Positions 17,395-27,170 are shown, counted from the first letter of the stretch. The stretch: 42,397 nucleotides of DNA from Gloeocapsa sp. PCC 73106 (GCF_000332035.1 NZ_ALVY01000200.1:1-42397); one strand, 5' to 3'. Notes: generated from the sequence alone by a model not told the origin. Program-made: numbers and translations.

Positions 17395-17423
17395 AGGGCG
17401 ATCGCCCTAGATCTATAATCTAG
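17395..17423 (+). promoter_or_regulatory. Promoter region of the TPM-lemA operon with two palindromes
   Basis: A consensus -10 box TATAAT is at 17414-17419, 25 bp before the ATG at 17445. It is embedded in the inverted repeat CTAGAT-N5-ATCTAG (17407-17412 and 17418-17423). Immediately upstream, a 14-bp perfect palindrome built on HIP1 (AGGGCGATCGCCCT, 17395-17408) covers the place of the -35 box, which has no good match. A regulator could bind either palindrome. Confidence 0.45.
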
Positions 17424-17444
17424 TAAGAGCGAGTGTTTGAATAA

Positions 17445-18578
17445 ATGAAAAATATATTAACAATACTGATAGTTTTTGCCACAACGATCGCGACATTTAC
17501 TTTCCACCTGGAAGTTCAAGCTGTTGCGGTTCAAGAACTTCCTAACCCTAGACAACAAACAGGAAGTTGGGTATTAGATCAAGAAGGAATTATTACCCCA
17601 GCAACAGAAACTCAAATCAACAATCTTATCTCGGATTTAGAAAGCAAAACAAGTACAGAAATTGCCGTTGTTACTGTAGATTCTAGCCTACCCTATGGCT
17701 CACTCAAGGAAATGGCAACGGATTTGTATAACTATTGGGGAATTGGCAAAAAAGGAAATGACAACGGGGTGTTATTTTTAATCTCTGCTAGAGAAAGGAG
17801 AATGGAAATTGAAACGGGTTATGGCGTGGAAGGAATTCTCCCAGATGCCAAGGCAGGAGCTATTATCAATAATAATGTCATTCCCTATTTCAGACAGGGT
17901 AACTACGATCAAGGCATTGTATCAGGAGTTGAAGCACTGACTCAAGTACTAGCTGGGGAAGAATTTACAGAGATAGATAGCGCAGGTGGTATGGGATTGC
18001 CCATAACAATTGGTTTAACCGTTATCGGATTGGGTATAGCTACTGTAGTATATCAGAAAACTCGCAAGAGATTTTTAGCTCCCACAGGAAAATCTCAAGG
18101 TGGTTCTTATCAAGGCGAACAAAACACTGAATTTTATTGTGCTGTTTGTAAAAATCCTCTCGTCAAACTCACAGAAACTAATCTAGAAAATCTGTTAAGT
18201 TACCCACAACAAGTAGCCGAAAAGATAGGTAGTACCAAGTATCAAGGGTTACAATGTTCCCAGTGTCAACCCGATGCTTTTCATCTGCGACGCTATCATG
18301 TAAATCCCCATTATCAGATGTGTCCTCGCTGTCAAGAGTATACGATAGAATCTCATACAACCGTTTTAAAGCGTGCAACAACCTACTCCTCGGGATTAGC
18401 ACGCACTACTAAACACTGCCATTCTTGTCAATTGCACGAGGAACAAGATAGTTTGATTCCAAGAATACAACCCGTAGTCATAACCACTGGTAGCGGTCGT
18501 GGTGGAGGTGGTAGTAGTGGTGGTGGCGGTTTTGGAGGTGGTAGTAGTGGTGGTGGCGGTGCTGGCGGAAGTTGGTAA
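17445..18578 (+). CDS. TPM-domain membrane protein with zinc-ribbon-like region
   Basis: A 377-residue protein. A signal peptide (about 1-27) is followed by a TPM domain (about 38-170; GSWVLDQEGIITP, GNDNGVLFLIS, ETGYGVEGILPDAKAG), a transmembrane segment (about 184-203) and a region with four CxxC pairs (232/235, 271/274, 293/296, 325/328) likely to bind zinc. The tail is Gly-Ser rich (about 352-377), typical of the YgcG family. TPM domains have been linked to acid phosphatase activity and photosystem II repair in plants; the role here is inferred only from family. It is followed after 28 bp by a LemA gene, a recurrent pairing. Confidence 0.85.
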   Translation: MKNILTILIVFATTIATFTFHLEVQAVAVQELPNPRQQTGSWVLDQEGIITPATETQINNLISDLESKTSTEIAVVTVDSSLPYGSLKEMATDLYNYWGIGKKGNDNGVLFLISARERRMEIETGYGVEGILPDAKAGAIINNNVIPYFRQGNYDQGIVSGVEALTQVLAGEEFTEIDSAGGMGLPITIGLTVIGLGIATVVYQKTRKRFLAPTGKSQGGSYQGEQNTEFYCAVCKNPLVKLTETNLENLLSYPQQVAEKIGSTKYQGLQCSQCQPDAFHLRRYHVNPHYQMCPRCQEYTIESHTTVLKRATTYSSGLARTTKHCHSCQLHEEQDSLIPRIQPVVITTGSGRGGGGSSGGGGFGGGSSGGGGAGGSW

Positions 18579-18606
18579 ACTTGAGATAAAAAATAGTTAA
18601 ATAGTC

Positions 18607-19332
18607 ATGTCCAATTCTAATCCGTCAATACCAGAAGATATCGCCGCTGAAGTGTTAAAAGTCGCTTCAGAAATCTACGCTGAAACTCAAAATACTTATT
18701 CTCTATCTGAGTTACAAGCTGCAGGAAAAGAAGTCAATATACCTCCAGAGATTATCTCTGAAGCGATCGCTAAAGTCAAAGAACAACAGCGTCTAGCTAA
18801 GGAAAAGCAACTTTTAGCTCAGCAAAGAAACAAAACCCTGATTTATATCGGGAGTGCGATCGCGGGTTTAACACTATTATGGGGTATCTTTACTTACAAT
18901 TCTCTCTCAAATTCAGCTCAAAAAGTTGATGCTACTTGGTCACAAATAGAAAATCAGTTGCAGCGTCGCACCGATTTAATCCCTCAGTTGATTAACGTAG
19001 TTGAAGCGCAGTCAACTCAGGAAAAAGAGGTAATTAAACTGTTGGAAGATTCTCGCAATCGTTATTTGAGCGCCCAGACACAATCTGATAAACTCAAGGC
19101 TTCTGGGGAAGTGACAGACGCCTTGAATCGTTTCAGAAGCTATTTTGGTAGTTCCCAAGCTTATATCAATTTACAATACGAAATGGCGGGAACAGAAAAT
19201 AGAATAGCCACCGAAAGAAAAAGATACAATGAAGCCGTACAAGCTTACAATCAAAAAGTTAAAGCCTTCCCCAATTCTCTCATAGCTGCTATTAGTGGTT
19301 TCAAACCCAGAGATTTTTATCAAAAAGCTTGA
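18607..19332 (+). CDS. LemA family protein with N-terminal extension
   Basis: A 241-residue protein. The LemA domain (about 100-240) follows a transmembrane segment at 77-97 and shows VDATWSQIENQLQRRTDLIPQLINVV and YFGSSQAYINLQYEMAGTENRIATERKRYNEAVQAYN-type helices. Most LemA proteins start close to the membrane segment. Here about 75 extra residues precede it: a helical region with the pattern SLSELQAAGKEVNIPPEIISEAI, which looks like a small cytoplasmic helical module, then a charged stretch. It is the second gene of the TPM operon, and the two products probably act together at the membrane. Confidence 0.87.
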   Translation: MSNSNPSIPEDIAAEVLKVASEIYAETQNTYSLSELQAAGKEVNIPPEIISEAIAKVKEQQRLAKEKQLLAQQRNKTLIYIGSAIAGLTLLWGIFTYNSLSNSAQKVDATWSQIENQLQRRTDLIPQLINVVEAQSTQEKEVIKLLEDSRNRYLSAQTQSDKLKASGEVTDALNRFRSYFGSSQAYINLQYEMAGTENRIATERKRYNEAVQAYNQKVKAFPNSLIAAISGFKPRDFYQKA

Positions 19333-19589
19333 ATCCATTCTTTAACTTGATATTCTGTCCAGATTCCATTTTGCCAATAGGGATCGTTTTCTACTAGAGT
19401 GCGCACTTCCTCAGGGCTATTAGCTTCATAAATGCCAAATACTTGGGTATTATCCGCTGTGGGACCAAGGGTAATTAAAACACCTTGTTCTTTTTGCTGT
19501 GCTAATCCCGCTAAATGGGCTTGACGGTGGGGGGTGCGCTTAGTTAGGGCGTCTTCGCAGTAGCTTCCCCACATTATATATTTGGGCAT
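19320..19589 (-). CDS. YciI-like protein
   Basis: An 89-residue protein of the YCII family, a dimeric ferredoxin-like fold. The N-terminal YIMWGSYCEDALTKRTPHRQAHLAGL carries the conserved His of RQAHLA, and the C-terminal half has NSPEEVRTLVENDPYWQNGIW. The biochemical role of most members is unknown. It lies 6 bp downstream of pheT on the same strand and may be read with it. The last codons overlap the 3' end of lemA by 13 bp. Confidence 0.85.
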   Translation of the reverse strand: MPKYIMWGSYCEDALTKRTPHRQAHLAGLAQQKEQGVLITLGPTADNTQVFGIYEANSPEEVRTLVENDPYWQNGIWTEYQVKEWIQAF

Positions 19590-19595
19590 ATTAAT

Positions 19596-22010
19596 TTAAC
19601 TCCTGAGTGTAACGTTAAAAGTGTTGACGAGGGCTTCTCTGATTTGTTGGTGTACCGGTTCGATTTCTGATTCAGTTAAAGTGCGATCGCTCGCCCGATA
19701 AACCAAGCTAAAAGCTAAACTTCTTTGTCCTGTGGGCACATTTTCCCCTTGATACTGGTCAAATACTTCCACATCTTCGAGTAAATTTCCACCCGCTTCG
19801 TTCATGATTGTAGTCAGTTGGGCTACTGAAATATCTACGGGAGAGAAAAAAGCCAAGTCTCTAGCTACAGCAGGATAAGTAGAATAAAGCTTAAACTTAG
19901 CCGTGAGTGATTCTATTTGGGTCAAAGCATTTAATAATAGAGTAAAATCCAGTTCAAAGACGTAGACTGCAGCAGGTAAATCCTTAGCCGCGGTTAATTG
20001 AGGGTGTAGCTGCCCAAAAAAACCCAATTCTTGACCATTTAGCCAAAGACTAGCCGTCCTTCCCGGGTGTAGACGAGGATCGCTATCTAAAACTCGGTAT
20101 TCTACTGAAAGATTCAAAGATTGAAACACGCTTTCTAGTAATCCTTTAGCTTCGTACCAGGTTAAAGGGACAGATTTCCCTCCAACAACCCAGCGTCCAG
20201 CGAAGGTGCGATCGCCTCCTAGAATTCCTGCTACCATTTCTCTTTCGCTAATTTCTCCCGATGTGGGGCTAAATACCCGACCAATTTCTGAAGCATTGAG
20301 AACACCATTTCCCTGAGATAAATTATAGGCGCAAGCCTCTATCAAGCCTGTAGTTAAATTAGTGCGCAGGGCGGAATATTCCTTAAACAGAGGATTATTA
20401 AGTACTACCTCTTTTCCTGTATTGCTAACTAAAGAATAATGTACTACTTCGGTTAAACCTACAGCCCGCAGCAGATATCTGAGTTGTCGTTTAATCGCTT
20501 CTGAAGTGGAGAGATAACCCGGTTGAGTTTTACTGGGGAGTTCTGCACAAAAACGGTCATAACCGTAGAGACGAGCTACCTCTTCGATCAAATCGATTTC
20601 TCTTTCTAAATCTCGTTGACGATAAGGAGGTATGGTTACTTCCCACAACCCATCACCCACGCTTTGCAACTCACAACCTAGAGCTTTCAGAATATCCTCA
20701 ACCTCTGTGTGGGAAATTCGACCCGTTTGCACTGGTCCCAAAACTTGCTCAAGACGCTCATAGCGTAAATGTATTATACGACGACTTTGAGTCAAGCCAC
20801 CTCCAGTACTTTGAGCAGTCACTTGTCCTCCAGCCAACTCGGTTATCAGGGCGATCGCTCTAGCCAAAGCCAAAGAAAACTCAGCCTGATTAATACCCCG
20901 TTCATAACGAGTAGAAGCTTCCGTCCGTAAACTTTGACTGCGCGCTGAACGCCTAATCGTTACTGGGTCAAAAATAGCCCCTTCTAGCACTAAATTAACC
21001 GTATGTTCATCAACTTCTGTGTCTTCCCCACCCATTACCCCAGCTATAGCCACGGGAACATCATTAGCTGTAATCAAGAGATTCTGAGGTTTCAACTGAC
21101 GTTTTTGACCGTCTAGAGTTTGTAGAGATTCATCTGCAACCGCAAATCGTACTCCCATATTAAGATCTTCGCTTTGAGCAGTAACTTTTAATTTTTCCGC
21201 GTCAAAAGCGTGAAGAGGTTGACCCCACTCCAACAAAATATAATTAGTTGCATCGACAATATTATTAATAGATCTAATACCTGCATTCTGTAAGCGCCAT
21301 TTCAACCAATCCGGTGAAGGTCCAACTTTAACCCCTTGGATCTTTGTACCCATATAAACAGGACAAGCATGGGAATCACTGATAGTAGTTTTTAAATCTG
21401 ACGTTTCTGGGAATGTCAACAACTCTACTCTGGATAATTGTACTGGAGCACCCGTTAAAGCGCCAACTTCTCGCGCGATTCCCACCAGACTCAGCGCATC
21501 AGCACGATTAGCAGTAGTCGTTAAATCTAAAATTACATCATCTAAACCCAAAAGAGGACGCACATCTGTACCCGGTACCAGATTATCCTCTGGAAAAATA
21601 TAAATCCCCTCGGATTCTTTAGCCAAACCCAACTCAGCTAAAGAACAAATCATCCCCTCTGAAGGGACACCCCTTAGCTTGACTGGCGCCAATTTTAAGT
21701 CAACCGCGGGTAAATAAGTACCTAAAGTAGCGACGGGTACAAAAATATCAGCTCTGACGTTAGGCGCACCACAAACGATATTAGCAGTAGTATTTTGCCC
21801 AATATCAACCTGACACACACTCAGTTTATCAGCATTGGGATGAGGTTGACGGTCAACTACTCTACCGATTACCACACCTTGGGCTTGTTGACGCAAATCC
21901 TCGATTGCTTCTACCTCAAAGCCCGCCATGGTTAAAATTTGAGCTAACTCCTCAGCCGCAAGCTTGACGTTGACTAATTCTTGTAACCAGTTTAGTGAGA
22001 TTTTCATCAA
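19596..22010 (-). CDS. pheT: Phenylalanine-tRNA ligase beta subunit
   Basis: An 804-residue PheT, normal length. It shows the tRNA-binding OB-fold (about 40-150, [24 protein letters not shown]), the B3/4 editing domain, B5, a catalytic-like core domain and a C-terminal ferredoxin-fold anticodon-binding domain (about 710-804, [11 protein letters not shown]). It forms an alpha2beta2 enzyme with PheS, whose gene is not adjacent, as is common in cyanobacteria. The first two codons are both ATG; either may serve. Confidence 0.97.
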   Translation of the reverse strand: MMKISLNWLQELVNVKLAAEELAQILTMAGFEVEAIEDLRQQAQGVVIGRVVDRQPHPNADKLSVCQVDIGQNTTANIVCGAPNVRADIFVPVATLGTYLPAVDLKLAPVKLRGVPSEGMICSLAELGLAKESEGIYIFPEDNLVPGTDVRPLLGLDDVILDLTTTANRADALSLVGIAREVGALTGAPVQLSRVELLTFPETSDLKTTISDSHACPVYMGTKIQGVKVGPSPDWLKWRLQNAGIRSINNIVDATNYILLEWGQPLHAFDAEKLKVTAQSEDLNMGVRFAVADESLQTLDGQKRQLKPQNLLITANDVPVAIAGVMGGEDTEVDEHTVNLVLEGAIFDPVTIRRSARSQSLRTEASTRYERGINQAEFSLALARAIALITELAGGQVTAQSTGGGLTQSRRIIHLRYERLEQVLGPVQTGRISHTEVEDILKALGCELQSVGDGLWEVTIPPYRQRDLEREIDLIEEVARLYGYDRFCAELPSKTQPGYLSTSEAIKRQLRYLLRAVGLTEVVHYSLVSNTGKEVVLNNPLFKEYSALRTNLTTGLIEACAYNLSQGNGVLNASEIGRVFSPTSGEISEREMVAGILGGDRTFAGRWVVGGKSVPLTWYEAKGLLESVFQSLNLSVEYRVLDSDPRLHPGRTASLWLNGQELGFFGQLHPQLTAAKDLPAAVYVFELDFTLLLNALTQIESLTAKFKLYSTYPAVARDLAFFSPVDISVAQLTTIMNEAGGNLLEDVEVFDQYQGENVPTGQRSLAFSLVYRASDRTLTESEIEPVHQQIREALVNTFNVTLRS

Positions 22011-22335
22011 TTTTCGCGCATTAAAGAAACAATCAAGATATACTTAAAGTAAACTAAAATCTTAGTTTTTACTTAACCTAGTTAATTATCCTACATATCC
22101 TCTTTTTTTTTATATCGGATCTTGATACCGTTCTAAGTGGCAAGTTATTTAAAGCAGTAAGCAAGCCTTAAAGGTATTCAGTGCTTTGCTTTTGGTCTGC
22201 TTGTCTAGATATTGTGATGCGGATGGTTATGTTACGATCAAGAAAACATCATTCCGGAAAACACATAAAACTTGCAATGGTAGTTTGCGAAACTAAACCA
22301 ACAAGTATATACACACTAGTATTGGTAATTTAGTA
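22011..22335. other. Divergent intergenic region pheT/kinase
   Basis: 325 bp between divergent genes. An imperfect inverted repeat, 22047-22057 with 22062-22074 (two unpaired bases on the right arm, 4-nt loop), lies about 40 bp before pheT. It has no T-tract, so it could be an operator or an mRNA hairpin. A polypyrimidine T-run at about 22100-22112 follows. No convincing promoter pair was identified. Confidence 0.4.
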
Positions 22336-23973
22336 ATGGGCTACTGCTTAAATCCTCATTGTTCTCATCCCCAAAATCCCCCTAACGTTAAGCAATGTCA
22401 AACGTGTGGTTCGAGCTTAGTTTTAGGAGATAGATATCTAACGGTAAAAAAATTAGGTAAGGGAGGATTTGGTGCGACTTTTTTAGCAGTTGATATTTCA
22501 CTACCAGGTAATCCTTGTTGCGTAATCAAGCAACTGCGTCCCTCTAGTAGTGAAGCTAGTTTACTACAAATGGCTCGTGAACTATTTGAACGAGAAGCTA
22601 GAACTTTGGGTAAAATCGGCAATCATCCCCAAGTACCAAGATTGCTCGATTATTTCGAAGTCGATGAACAATTTTATCTGATTCAAGAATTCGTCCAAGG
22701 TGCAAATTTACAACAAGAAATAAAGCAAGAGGGACCCTTCGACGAAGATAAAGTTAGATACTTTTTACAAGAAATTTTACCCATATTAGACTATATACAT
22801 AACAGTCGCGTTATTCATCGAGATATTAAACCTGCTAATATTATTCGCCGTCAACTAGATAATAGATTAGTGTTGATTGATTTTGGGGCCGTGAAAAACG
22901 AGATTAACACTTTAGCTGCGGCTGATAACTCAAGTAGAACCGCTCTAACCGCCTTTGCGATCGGTACCCTAGGTTTCGCACCCCCAGAACAATTAGCTAT
23001 GCGTCCAGTCTACGCCAGTGATATATACGCAGTCGGAGTTACGGCTATTTATCTGCTCACGGGTAAATCACCCAAAGATCTAGGTGTTGATTCTGCTACA
23101 GGAGAGCTACAATGGCAGGAACACGTCAACATTAGCTCTACTTTGACTCGGGTTTTAGAGAAAATGCTGGAGTTATCCGTACGTCAGCGCTATAAATCTG
23201 GTCGCGAAGTTCTAGAATCACTTCATATTTCTGATCATTCACAAGATTTATCCCCAGGTTTGATTACTCAACCTCTATCACCCGTTGATTTTTCTCCCCA
23301 TGATGATATTTCTGATTCCGGTATGTTAAATTCTGGAGTGAATAAATCATCACCTGTTAACCGTAGAGTTTCAGCCCAAGCAGAAGCGATTCGGGATTTA
23401 CAAGATCGCCGTCGTCAAAGATCTTTGGAAAACAATCTGGAATCAGAGCAAACGAAAGCTAAAGATGAATTAGACGCTCAGACGACTCTGAAAAAGCACA
23501 AGCCAGCTAATAATACTTCTAAAAAACTCGTCAAATTACCTGCTCAATTGACTTCTGAAATTATTTTAGAGGCTTATAGTCAAGGTTGGGTCGATTTTTG
23601 TCAACGTTCCCTCAAACAGTTAAACCTAAAAAAGGTGGATCTATCTGGATCTAGATTTCATCAATCTCAGTTGGTCGAGGTGAATTTTCAAGGCGCTAAT
23701 TTGTCTAAAACTGATTTTGGTCGTGCTAATTTGTATAAAGCCATTCTTAGAGACGCTAATATCGTAGAGGCTTATCTGGGTTATGCTAATTTGGAAGAAG
23801 CAGATTTAAGGGGCGCTGATCTGAGTTTTGCTTATATGAACTACGCTAATCTTAAAGGAGCAAACTTATGTGGCGCTAACCTGACTAATGCAAGGATTAG
23901 TGACGTACAAATGGCCCAAGCTAAAACTAATTGGAAGACGGTTTTTCCCAGTGGAAGACGCAATCTTCTGTAA
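22336..23973 (+). CDS. spkB: Ser/Thr protein kinase with zinc-ribbon and pentapeptide repeats (SpkB-like)
   Basis: A 545-residue kinase. Cys4, Cys9, Cys21 and Cys24 form a short N-terminal zinc-ribbon-like motif. The kinase domain (about 34-300) has the glycine loop GKGGFGATF (41-49), catalytic Lys65 in VIKQL, HRDIKPANI (161-169) and DFG (182-184). A charged linker (about 330-400) leads to a pentapeptide-repeat block (about 425-525, A(D/N)LxxA pattern) that should fold as a right-handed beta helix. This architecture matches SpkB of Synechocystis, linked there to motility and oxidative stress. There is no transmembrane segment. All kinase residues needed for activity are present. Confidence 0.85.
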   Translation: MGYCLNPHCSHPQNPPNVKQCQTCGSSLVLGDRYLTVKKLGKGGFGATFLAVDISLPGNPCCVIKQLRPSSSEASLLQMARELFEREARTLGKIGNHPQVPRLLDYFEVDEQFYLIQEFVQGANLQQEIKQEGPFDEDKVRYFLQEILPILDYIHNSRVIHRDIKPANIIRRQLDNRLVLIDFGAVKNEINTLAAADNSSRTALTAFAIGTLGFAPPEQLAMRPVYASDIYAVGVTAIYLLTGKSPKDLGVDSATGELQWQEHVNISSTLTRVLEKMLELSVRQRYKSGREVLESLHISDHSQDLSPGLITQPLSPVDFSPHDDISDSGMLNSGVNKSSPVNRRVSAQAEAIRDLQDRRRQRSLENNLESEQTKAKDELDAQTTLKKHKPANNTSKKLVKLPAQLTSEIILEAYSQGWVDFCQRSLKQLNLKKVDLSGSRFHQSQLVEVNFQGANLSKTDFGRANLYKAILRDANIVEAYLGYANLEEADLRGADLSFAYMNYANLKGANLCGANLTNARISDVQMAQAKTNWKTVFPSGRRNLL

Positions 23974-24068
23974 TGTAAGTTAGCGCTGGTGCTTCGCCGA
24001 GTTGACGAAGACGGCACAAGAAAAATTTGTCTACCAATAATATTAAATAACAAAATAATACCGGAAAG

Positions 24069-24389
24069 ATGAACTCAGTATCTGTTGAACATATAGAAAT
24101 TACCCCAGGTATATGTGGAGGAAAACCACGCATAGCAGGACATCGCATCAAAGTTCAAGATGTAGTCATTTGGCATGAGCATCTGGGAATGTCTGCGGAT
24201 GAGATTATTTATCACTATCCTAGCATTACTTTAGCTGATGTTTATGCTGCTTTGGCTTATTATTACGACCATTTAGAAGAAATCAGACAACAAATACAAG
24301 AAACTAGAGAATTTGCCAAAGAGTTAGAGACTTTTAATCCCTCTATTCTTCAACAAAAATTAAAACAAAAAAATGTCAACTTGGATTAA
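24069..24389 (+). CDS. DUF433 antitoxin
   Basis: A 106-residue protein with the DUF433 helix-turn-helix core: ITPGICGGKPRIAGHRIKV, then SADEIIYHYPSITLADVYAALAYYYDH. The tail is charged and helical and likely contacts the toxin. It overlaps the DUF5615 gene by 17 bp. DUF433-DUF5615 pairs are regarded as VapBC-like type II modules. A GGAAAGATG start context gives a good ribosome site. Confidence 0.87.
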   Translation: MNSVSVEHIEITPGICGGKPRIAGHRIKVQDVVIWHEHLGMSADEIIYHYPSITLADVYAALAYYYDHLEEIRQQIQETREFAKELETFNPSILQQKLKQKNVNLD

Positions 24390-24708
24390 ATTTCATCTAG
24401 ATGAAAATGTCAGTAACGCTATCGCTTTAGGGTTGAGGCGGCGCTTGATTGATGTGACAACTACTCCCGAAGAAAAACTCTTGGGAACTTCTGATGAAGA
24501 GCAATTAGCTTTTGCTTTTTCTCAAACTAGGGTTATCTTTACCCAAGATGACGACTTTCTCAGATTGCACCAAGCTTCTATTGTTCATGCGGGAATTATT
24601 TATTGCCGCCAAGGTAGTCGCTCAATCGGTCAAATTGTTAATACTTTAACTTTAATTTGGGAGTGTGTTTCTCCCGAGGAAATACTAGGTAAACTCGAAT
24701 TTATCTAA
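24373..24708 (+). CDS. DUF5615 PIN-like toxin
   Basis: A 111-residue PIN-like protein. The acidic residues expected for a metal-dependent nuclease are present: the Asp and Glu of HLDENVS near the N-terminus and the Asp cluster in TQDDDFLRL. By analogy with VapC it would cleave RNA and be held in check by the DUF433 protein encoded just upstream. No truncation is seen. A purine-rich dispersed repeat follows within 30 bp. Confidence 0.85.
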   Translation: MSTWIKFHLDENVSNAIALGLRRRLIDVTTTPEEKLLGTSDEEQLAFAFSQTRVIFTQDDDFLRLHQASIVHAGIIYCRQGSRSIGQIVNTLTLIWECVSPEEILGKLEFI

Positions 24709-24730
24709 AGGGAATAGTTACACCCATTAA

Positions 24731-24790
24731 AAAAAGGAAAGGGGATTTTAAAGGGTAAAGGGTAAAGGTTTCATCTAACTCCTCACACCT
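24731..24790 (+). repeat. Purine-rich dispersed repeat, copy 1
   Basis: An AAGGAAAGGGG / AAAGGGTAAAGGGTAAAGGTTT stretch ending in CCTCACACCT. A related copy lies at 37281-37350 (same order, ending in CCTAACACCT) and a short inverted copy at 41739-41765. It is non-coding and sits just after a DUF433-DUF5615 module. Confidence 0.6.
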
Positions 24791-24848
24791 TGACAAGAGC
24801 GCCTTCTATTTTCTTTGACTCGCCGATCTTGACTTCGCGCTCATGGGG

Positions 24849-27095
24849 TTAAACTTGAGAGACCCTTAGACCCTGAATTTTGGGATATCTGGCGAAGATA
24901 ATACGAGGTCTGAAGATAATCCTAATCAGTAACCAAAGAGATGTCAATTCTCCTGGGGTTTCTTCTCGTTTCCATTGTCCGGGACGACAAAATAATAATT
25001 CTACTAACTGTCGTTGTTGTGGGAGGGTTAGGGAATGAAATGCGACTTTAATTATGGGAAAATCTCCGTTAAATTCGGTAATAACGATGTTTCCTTCTAA
25101 GGTAATATTTTCTTGCACCAAGCATAATTCTACAGGTATTTTTTCACCTTGATTCAGTTGAGGTATTCCCAACTGGGTTAAAGCCAGATAAGCTTGACTT
25201 TCGGAAAGAAAATGAGTTATACCCCAAAATTCAAGACCCGGATCTGATTTGAGGGTGATTTTGACGACGCGAGATAGTTTAAACCAAGGATCTAACTCTA
25301 ATTGAGGTACGTCTAAGAGTATGATGAGAGACGCACCAAGGATCATCAAATTGTATAAACTCCAAATCCAGCCTAGACTCGTTCCCCTTAAATGAGTAAC
25401 TAGTCCATTACTGTCTTCCACAGCAATTAAGATACAACTGTATAAGTTAGACCAAAGGCTAATCGCGGTAAAAATAAACAGAATCACTAAGGGAAAAGCT
25501 AATCTCCAGTTAAAGTGAAAGCGATCGCTCTGAATACCTTTGGGGGTGACTTTAAACGCTCTAGAAAAAGGATTAAGTATCACTTGGATCACCGTTATAC
25601 TCAGAGGAAATGCTAACACCAAACCATAAACTACCGATAAAAGCGCCGAACGAGAGCGATGATTAAGCCAAGAAAATACCGTAACTTGGGTCAAATAGTA
25701 GGGTAAAAAGAAATAGACGATTTCCCCAGGAGTAGCGCGAATGGGAACTATCCCAAACATAGCGTACATCAAGGGCATCAGCAAAAAAAATACAGTAGAA
25801 AAACTCGTAAACCAGTGTAATAATCCTTCTAAATGAGCTAATCTTTGAATTAAACTCAAACCAGGAATAGTGAGAGGATTACTGCGGATGAAAAATCCTT
25901 GCAAAGTCCCTCGCGCCCAACGTAATCTTTGCGTAGCATGAGCTGCTATGTTCTCCGCCGCTAAACCCGCACTCAGTTTTTCATCTAAATAGACGAGACG
26001 ATGTCCTTGTGCTGATAGACGAATACCAGTAAAGTAGTCTTCACTGAGAGAATCGGTGACAAAACCGCCAATTTCCTCAAGTGGTTTGCGTCTAACGACA
26101 AAAGAAGTTCCCGAACAAACTACGCTTCCTGCTGCATCTTTAATAGGTTGCAATTGTCGGTAAAATACTTCTTCTTCTGGCGTTAAAATTTCTTCTAGAC
26201 CCAAATTACGAGCAATAGGGTCTATATTATAGAAGCTTTGCGGTGTTTGTACTAAAGCTACTTGTTTGTCTTGAAAAAAACCCACAGTTCGTTTTAAAAA
26301 GTTACGGGTAGGAACAAAATCTGCATCAAAAACTACGATCAACTCTCCCGTCGTTTTACCCAAAGCGTGGTTAAGATTACCTGCTTTAGCGTGACTGTTA
26401 TCGGGTCGAGTTAAATATTTACAGCCTAATTCTCTTGACAGTTGAGCCATTTCCGGTCTTTTGGTATCGTCGAGTACGTAAACCGTTTTAAAAGGGTAAT
26501 CGAGAGCTTGGCAACCGATAACGGTGCGTCTGAGAATAAATTCAGGCTCATTATAAGTAGGAATAAAAATATCTACCGCAGGTTGAAAGCTACCTTCAGT
26601 AACCGCTACTGATAGTTCATCCGCTTCTCGATAACGGTTGGTGACTTTCAACATTAAGACTAACTGGATTGTGCTACTAAAAAGAACGAAAACTTCAAAA
26701 AAATATAAAGCTAAACTGAAAATTCCGTTAAGAGGATCGCTTAAATTTAAAGTCGACAAAGTCCGCCAGAGTAAATAGCGTACTACTAATAAGAGTAAAA
26801 TTAAGACTACTGTTACCCTTGACCAGTGAGTAGGTTTAGGTGAAACCTTAGTAATTCCCAAAGCAATTAGAAAAAAACCAATAGTAGGAAAAAACAAAAA
26901 TTGTCCTACTAGCATGGGAGTTTCTAACCACATAGGTGGGTTGCGTTGAAGATTCTCTAAATAGCTAAAAAGTAATTCAACGCTTTCCCAACCTGCTAAC
27001 CAGAGAATAATAATTAAAGCAAAAATTAGAATGGATCCAAACAAAACTAAAGTGGCTGTTTGTGGTCTAGCTTTTAAAAAATATTGGAATTTCAT
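24849..27095 (-). CDS. Cellulose-synthase-like processive glycosyltransferase (GT2)
   Basis: A 748-residue membrane glycosyltransferase of the BcsA type. About four transmembrane helices precede a GT-A domain with VLDD (Asp209/210), FDADF (DAD 257-259), SED (351-353) and QRLRW (389-393), the processive beta-glycan signature. Further membrane helices follow. The C-terminal part (about 610-715) sits where BcsA has its PilZ domain, but the c-di-GMP motifs RxxxR and DxSxxG are not kept (FKLSR and FLSESQ occupy these places). Control by c-di-GMP is therefore doubtful. No bcsB or other partner gene is adjacent. The polymer could be cellulose or another beta-glucan. Confidence 0.85.
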   Translation of the reverse strand: MKFQYFLKARPQTATLVLFGSILIFALIIILWLAGWESVELLFSYLENLQRNPPMWLETPMLVGQFLFFPTIGFFLIALGITKVSPKPTHWSRVTVVLILLLLVVRYLLWRTLSTLNLSDPLNGIFSLALYFFEVFVLFSSTIQLVLMLKVTNRYREADELSVAVTEGSFQPAVDIFIPTYNEPEFILRRTVIGCQALDYPFKTVYVLDDTKRPEMAQLSRELGCKYLTRPDNSHAKAGNLNHALGKTTGELIVVFDADFVPTRNFLKRTVGFFQDKQVALVQTPQSFYNIDPIARNLGLEEILTPEEEVFYRQLQPIKDAAGSVVCSGTSFVVRRKPLEEIGGFVTDSLSEDYFTGIRLSAQGHRLVYLDEKLSAGLAAENIAAHATQRLRWARGTLQGFFIRSNPLTIPGLSLIQRLAHLEGLLHWFTSFSTVFFLLMPLMYAMFGIVPIRATPGEIVYFFLPYYLTQVTVFSWLNHRSRSALLSVVYGLVLAFPLSITVIQVILNPFSRAFKVTPKGIQSDRFHFNWRLAFPLVILFIFTAISLWSNLYSCILIAVEDSNGLVTHLRGTSLGWIWSLYNLMILGASLIILLDVPQLELDPWFKLSRVVKITLKSDPGLEFWGITHFLSESQAYLALTQLGIPQLNQGEKIPVELCLVQENITLEGNIVITEFNGDFPIIKVAFHSLTLPQQRQLVELLFCRPGQWKREETPGELTSLWLLIRIIFRPRIIFARYPKIQGLRVSQV

Positions 27096-27170
27096 CGCTT
27101 AATTAAAAACTCGCCTATTTACATGTATAGCAATACTTAATGAAAATAAGCTGAGAACTCGTTAGTTTTC

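Noticed and set aside
18487-18575. Tandem GGTGGTAGTGG-type DNA repeat
   Set aside because: It is coding and gives the Gly-Ser tail normal for YgcG-type TPM proteins.
23690-23910. Periodic GCTAAT-rich repeat that could suggest a CRISPR or other array
   Set aside because: It encodes the pentapeptide repeats of the kinase; the 15-bp period explains it. No CRISPR array was seen anywhere in the window.
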